DNA of 64,000 bases. Origin: Chitinophaga deserti (GTDB lineage: Bacteria; Bacteroidota; Bacteroidia; Chitinophagales; Chitinophagaceae). Where the stretch lies: the NCBI RefSeq assembly GCF_003149455.1, contig NZ_QFFK01000006.1, positions 186,001-250,000 of the forward strand. The letters are read 5' to 3'. Position 1 is the first letter of the stretch. Each line of letters starts with the position of its first letter. Below are positions 61,610 through 64,000 of the stretch, in pieces. The position numbers and the translations under genes were made by a program. The notes beneath the pieces are model-generated. The model had not been told where the DNA came from, searched no databases, and worked only from the letters and a program-made list of their open reading frames with translations.

Positions 61610-62142
61610 ACCTGGAAGAGTTTATCCGGCAAAACAGGAGCGGATTTGAGGAAGAGGGGCCAGGGCCGGATGTTTGGGCCAGGCTGGAGAAACAGTTGCC
61701 ACAGCCGCGGAAAGAGAAGGGGAGAGTCGTGCAGATGATGGCAAAGCACTGGTGGAAAGCCGCTATACTCGTGGCCTTGCTCGTAAATGCCGGATTACTG
61801 CTCAAGTATATGAATACCAGGCAGGAAGTGGCAGTTGTGATCCCTGAGATCCAGGAAATGGAATCTTATTACTCCGCGCGCATAGAACAGAAAATGGATG
61901 AGCTGAAACAGCTCCCCGCCGCTACGGCCGGGCTGGACAGTCTTACCCTCAAAGAGCTGGAACTGCGCAACGATACTTATAAAATGCTGGAAAAGGAACT
62001 GGCCGCCAATCCCGGGAACGAGCGCATCCGCGCGGCCATGATCCGGTACTACCAGATGAAACTCGAATTGCTCGACAGGATTCTTGATGAGCATAACAAG
62101 TACAGTAATGATTCACCATCAACTCAAAAAGATGTTCTCTAA
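61606..62142 (+). CDS. small membrane protein, probable anti-sigma factor
   Basis: A 178-residue single-span inner-membrane protein. Cytoplasmic N-terminus of about 45 residues, membrane segment about 46-66 (HWWKAAILVALLVNAGLLLK), then a helical, charged outer part (ELKQLPAATAGLDSLTLKEL). No zinc-binding HxxxCxxC motif, so it is not a ZAS-type anti-sigma; the call rests on the ATGA overlap with the sigma gene and on size and topology. It overlaps the next gene by 11 bases. Confidence in the gene is high, in the role moderate. Confidence 0.75.
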   Translation: MNLEEFIRQNRSGFEEEGPGPDVWARLEKQLPQPRKEKGRVVQMMAKHWWKAAILVALLVNAGLLLKYMNTRQEVAVVIPEIQEMESYYSARIEQKMDELKQLPAATAGLDSLTLKELELRNDTYKMLEKELAANPGNERIRAAMIRYYQMKLELLDRILDEHNKYSNDSPSTQKDVL

Positions 62143-63202
62143 ATTTACAATACTCATTTTTTTACTAAGCCCGGTACTCGCTTTCGCCGCAAAAGGTGAT
62201 GACGAGCATAAAGTGACCCAGGTAAAGGAGTTTCGTGTAAACGATGCTTCCAGTGTCAATATCAACACCAAGTATGGTAAAGTAACCGTTCACATTTGGA
62301 ACAACCCGGTATGTAAAGCAAACATCACTATTACCGGTTTCGGTAATGATGCTGAACAGGCCAAAAGAATGACTGAAACAATTAGTATTCAGACGAAAGA
62401 GAAGGATGGGGATGTATATATTACAGCAGTATCCGATGCCGCTTCAAAATGGTTCAGTTATAAGAAAGACAATAAGGATTACGTGAATATTGATATGGAT
62501 ATCTATGTGCCTTCTAAACTGAAATCGATCAGTATTCAAAACAATTTTGGTGATGTACTCGCACGCCAGCTGCCTTTTCCCGCATCACTGAAAGTAAACT
62601 ACGGCTTTATCGATATAGCAGAATCCAGCAGCTCTATATCGCTTAACATTGCTTATACCAACAAGGCCCGGCTGGGTAAAATGAATAAGGTCAACGTGAA
62701 CGCCGCCTATTCTTCGCTGAATTGTGAAAAGGCAAATGAAGTGATCTTCAAATCCAGCAACGGCACCTATTCCTTCGGAGATATCGGTGAACTGAATTTA
62801 CAGTCAGCCTACGACGAGTTAAAATTCCGCCGGGTAGGTAGTATGTTGCTGAGGGCGAACTATACCGACATGAAAATGGACGAATTAAGTTCCAGTGCAG
62901 AGATCAGTGGTAACTACTGTGATATTAAGATACGCAAAGTGGGCAGGGGCTTTAAGTCGCTCAGTGCCGACATTAACTACACAGATATCCGTTTTGGTGT
63001 TCAGTCGGGTACTCCGTTCCGTGCACGAGCCAATGTGAAATATGGAAATTTCAGCGCCTCGGGCTTTGATTTCAAGAACGTTTCCGAACACCGCGAAAAA
63101 AGCAGCCTCTCCTATTCCGCCATAACAACCAACGCAAGCGAAGCATCCCCCCTCATTTCGGTGAACGGCAAGTATTGCGACGTGAAAGTTGGTGAGGACT
63201 GA
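62132..63202 (+). CDS. DUF4097-like exported beta-helix protein
   Basis: A 356-residue exported protein with a signal peptide (MFSKFTILIFLLSPVLAFA) and a DUF4097/adhesin-like repeat of short beta-strands (VNINTKYGKVTVHIWNN, then LKSISIQNNFGDVLARQL, SISLNIAYTNKARLG, YCDIKIRKVGRGFKSLSADI). DUF4097 forms a right-handed beta-helix of unknown role, often encoded with anti-sigma and GIN-domain genes as here. Start 62132 gives a clean signal peptide; 62108 and 62084 lie further inside the previous gene. Confidence 0.82.
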   Translation: MFSKFTILIFLLSPVLAFAAKGDDEHKVTQVKEFRVNDASSVNINTKYGKVTVHIWNNPVCKANITITGFGNDAEQAKRMTETISIQTKEKDGDVYITAVSDAASKWFSYKKDNKDYVNIDMDIYVPSKLKSISIQNNFGDVLARQLPFPASLKVNYGFIDIAESSSSISLNIAYTNKARLGKMNKVNVNAAYSSLNCEKANEVIFKSSNGTYSFGDIGELNLQSAYDELKFRRVGSMLLRANYTDMKMDELSSSAEISGNYCDIKIRKVGRGFKSLSADINYTDIRFGVQSGTPFRARANVKYGNFSASGFDFKNVSEHREKSSLSYSAITTNASEASPLISVNGKYCDVKVGED

Positions 63203-63232
63203 TTATTTAACCCTGCTAAAAAAAAAAATTCC

Positions 63233-63955
63233 ATGAAAAAAATTGCTGTGCTCTTTGGAGCGGCCCTCTTAACCTTTGCCATGTCTGCTTCCGCCCAGCG
63301 GGAAAAAGTATCCGGTAACGGCGTTATGAAAAAAGAATCCCGTTCTGTTTCAGGCACTTTCGAGAATATTGGTGCCTCCGGTAACTTCAATGTTCAGGTT
63401 AAACAGGGTAGTGCCACTTCGATCGAGATCGAAGGCGATGAAAACCTGCTACAATATATCGAAGTAAAGCTGAAAGGGGATGATCTTGAGATCCGCTACC
63501 GCAGAGATACTGAACTGAGGCCCAGTAAACCGGTAAATGTGTGGATTACAAATCCCCAGATAGCAGAACTGGCCGGCAGTGGCAAAGTTCGCTTTAAATC
63601 TGACGGTAAACTCAAAGGCGGAAAGCTGGAAGTGGCCCTCAGTGGCACCGGGGAAGCTGACCTCGATCTTGATTACTCCAGCCTGGAAGTTGCCCTGAGT
63701 GGTAATGGTAAGGTGAAACTTAGCGGTAAAACGGAGAAAACGGAAGTGGCTATTTCCGGTTCTGCGGATGTTGATGCCCCATCCATGGCTACAGAGGTAG
63801 CTGAAGTGGCTATTTCCGGACAGGGAAATGCTTATATGAATGTTAGTAAAAAATTGGAGATCGCTATTTCCGGCAGTGGAAACGTACGTTACAAGGGTAA
63901 TGCTACTGTAGAGCAGTCTGTTTCCGGAAAAGGGCGCGTGACGCATGAAAACTGA
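63233..63955 (+). CDS. head-GIN / DUF2807 domain protein
   Basis: A 240-residue exported beta-helix protein: signal peptide to about 21 (TFAMSASAQR), then the DUF2807 (head-GIN) pattern: FENIGASGNFNVQVKQGSAT at the start of the domain, VNVWITNPQIAELAGSGKVR and the repeating LEVALSGTGEADLDLDYS / LEVALSGNGKVKLSGKT / VEVAISGQGNAYMNV units. The four tandem ALSG/AISG-G/S-G rungs are internal repeats of the helix. No reaction is known. Together with the DUF4097-like protein, it is likely the output of the sigma factor at 61 kb. Confidence 0.87.
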   Translation: MKKIAVLFGAALLTFAMSASAQREKVSGNGVMKKESRSVSGTFENIGASGNFNVQVKQGSATSIEIEGDENLLQYIEVKLKGDDLEIRYRRDTELRPSKPVNVWITNPQIAELAGSGKVRFKSDGKLKGGKLEVALSGTGEADLDLDYSSLEVALSGNGKVKLSGKTEKTEVAISGSADVDAPSMATEVAEVAISGQGNAYMNVSKKLEIAISGSGNVRYKGNATVEQSVSGKGRVTHEN

Positions 63956-64000
63956 TCCGGCTTTCGTATTTTAGCGGTAAATACCCATGCTGCTTATGAG

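Overview
The window looks like a chromosomal piece of a member of the phylum Bacteroidota, most likely a Chitinophagaceae relative (Chitinophaga-like). The evidence is a SusC/SusD pair preceded by an ECF sigma factor and a FecR anti-sigma factor, a fused SecDF, a long NusB, a short RpoD, DUF4249, DUF4397, DUF3822, DUF1573 and DUF4843 proteins, many lipoproteins with a Cys close to the N-terminus, and repeated TAnnTTTG promoter elements just upstream of genes. Gene content is mostly core chromosome. I see no prophage, insertion sequence, CRISPR, rRNA or tRNA.

Layout. 0-1.7 kb: an ECF sigma/FecR pair on the minus strand whose partner transporter lies off the left edge. 1.7-4.9 kb: two FKBP-type lipoproteins and groES-groEL (minus). 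5.1-8.3 kb: nusB, a DUF1573 lipoprotein, yajC, coaE and an unknown gene (plus). 8.5-12 kb: aminotransferase, DUF4397 lipoprotein and a beta-lactamase-fold serine hydrolase (minus). 12-20.3 kb: secDF, an IscA-type protein, a large metalloprotease-like surface protein and an AI-2E family permease. 20.3-23.5 kb: a secreted unknown and valS (minus). 23.7-34.3 kb: a complete nutrient-uptake locus, ECF sigma, FecR, SusC with an STN domain, SusD, DUF4843 lipoprotein, PKD-like lipoprotein and a TlpA-type thioredoxin. 34.7-46.8 kb: lipoprotein, threonine aldolase, rpoD, DUF4249, trxB, folB, an RMDN-like TPR protein, a MATE pump, a DUF3822-rsmD-coaD-thioesterase operon, a NUDIX-methyltransferase pair and pyrE. 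46.9-49.5 kb: a heavy-metal-binding protein, a 1.8 kb gene-free stretch and an LEA14-like lipoprotein. 49.9-58.1 kb: WbqC, arginine decarboxylase, NTF2-like, a membrane protein, Hsp20, bacilliredoxin, lgt, hemerythrin and DUF2167. 58.4-64 kb: a TonB-dependent-receptor-like barrel and a sigma/membrane protein/DUF4097/head-GIN cluster.

How the genes work together. The 23.7-34.3 kb locus reads as one cell-surface-signalling import system: the SusC STN domain can talk to the FecR protein, which holds the sigma factor, and the lipoproteins and thioredoxin-like protein sit with the pump. No glycoside hydrolase is present, so a non-glycan substrate is likely. SecDF, YajC and Lgt serve the heavy export and lipoprotein load seen here. 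CoaE and CoaD are the last two enzymes of CoA synthesis but lie in separate operons.

The most unusual signal is non-coding. Four intergenic spaces (8.35, 15.45-15.78, 34.51 and 47.30 kb) carry arrays of short words repeated at 11-base spacing. The word differs from locus to locus, but the spacing does not. At two loci the array is mirrored as an inverted array. The 1.8 kb gap at 47.2-49.1 kb additionally holds a diverged tandem repeat of about 340 bases. I do not know a described element class that these arrays fit.
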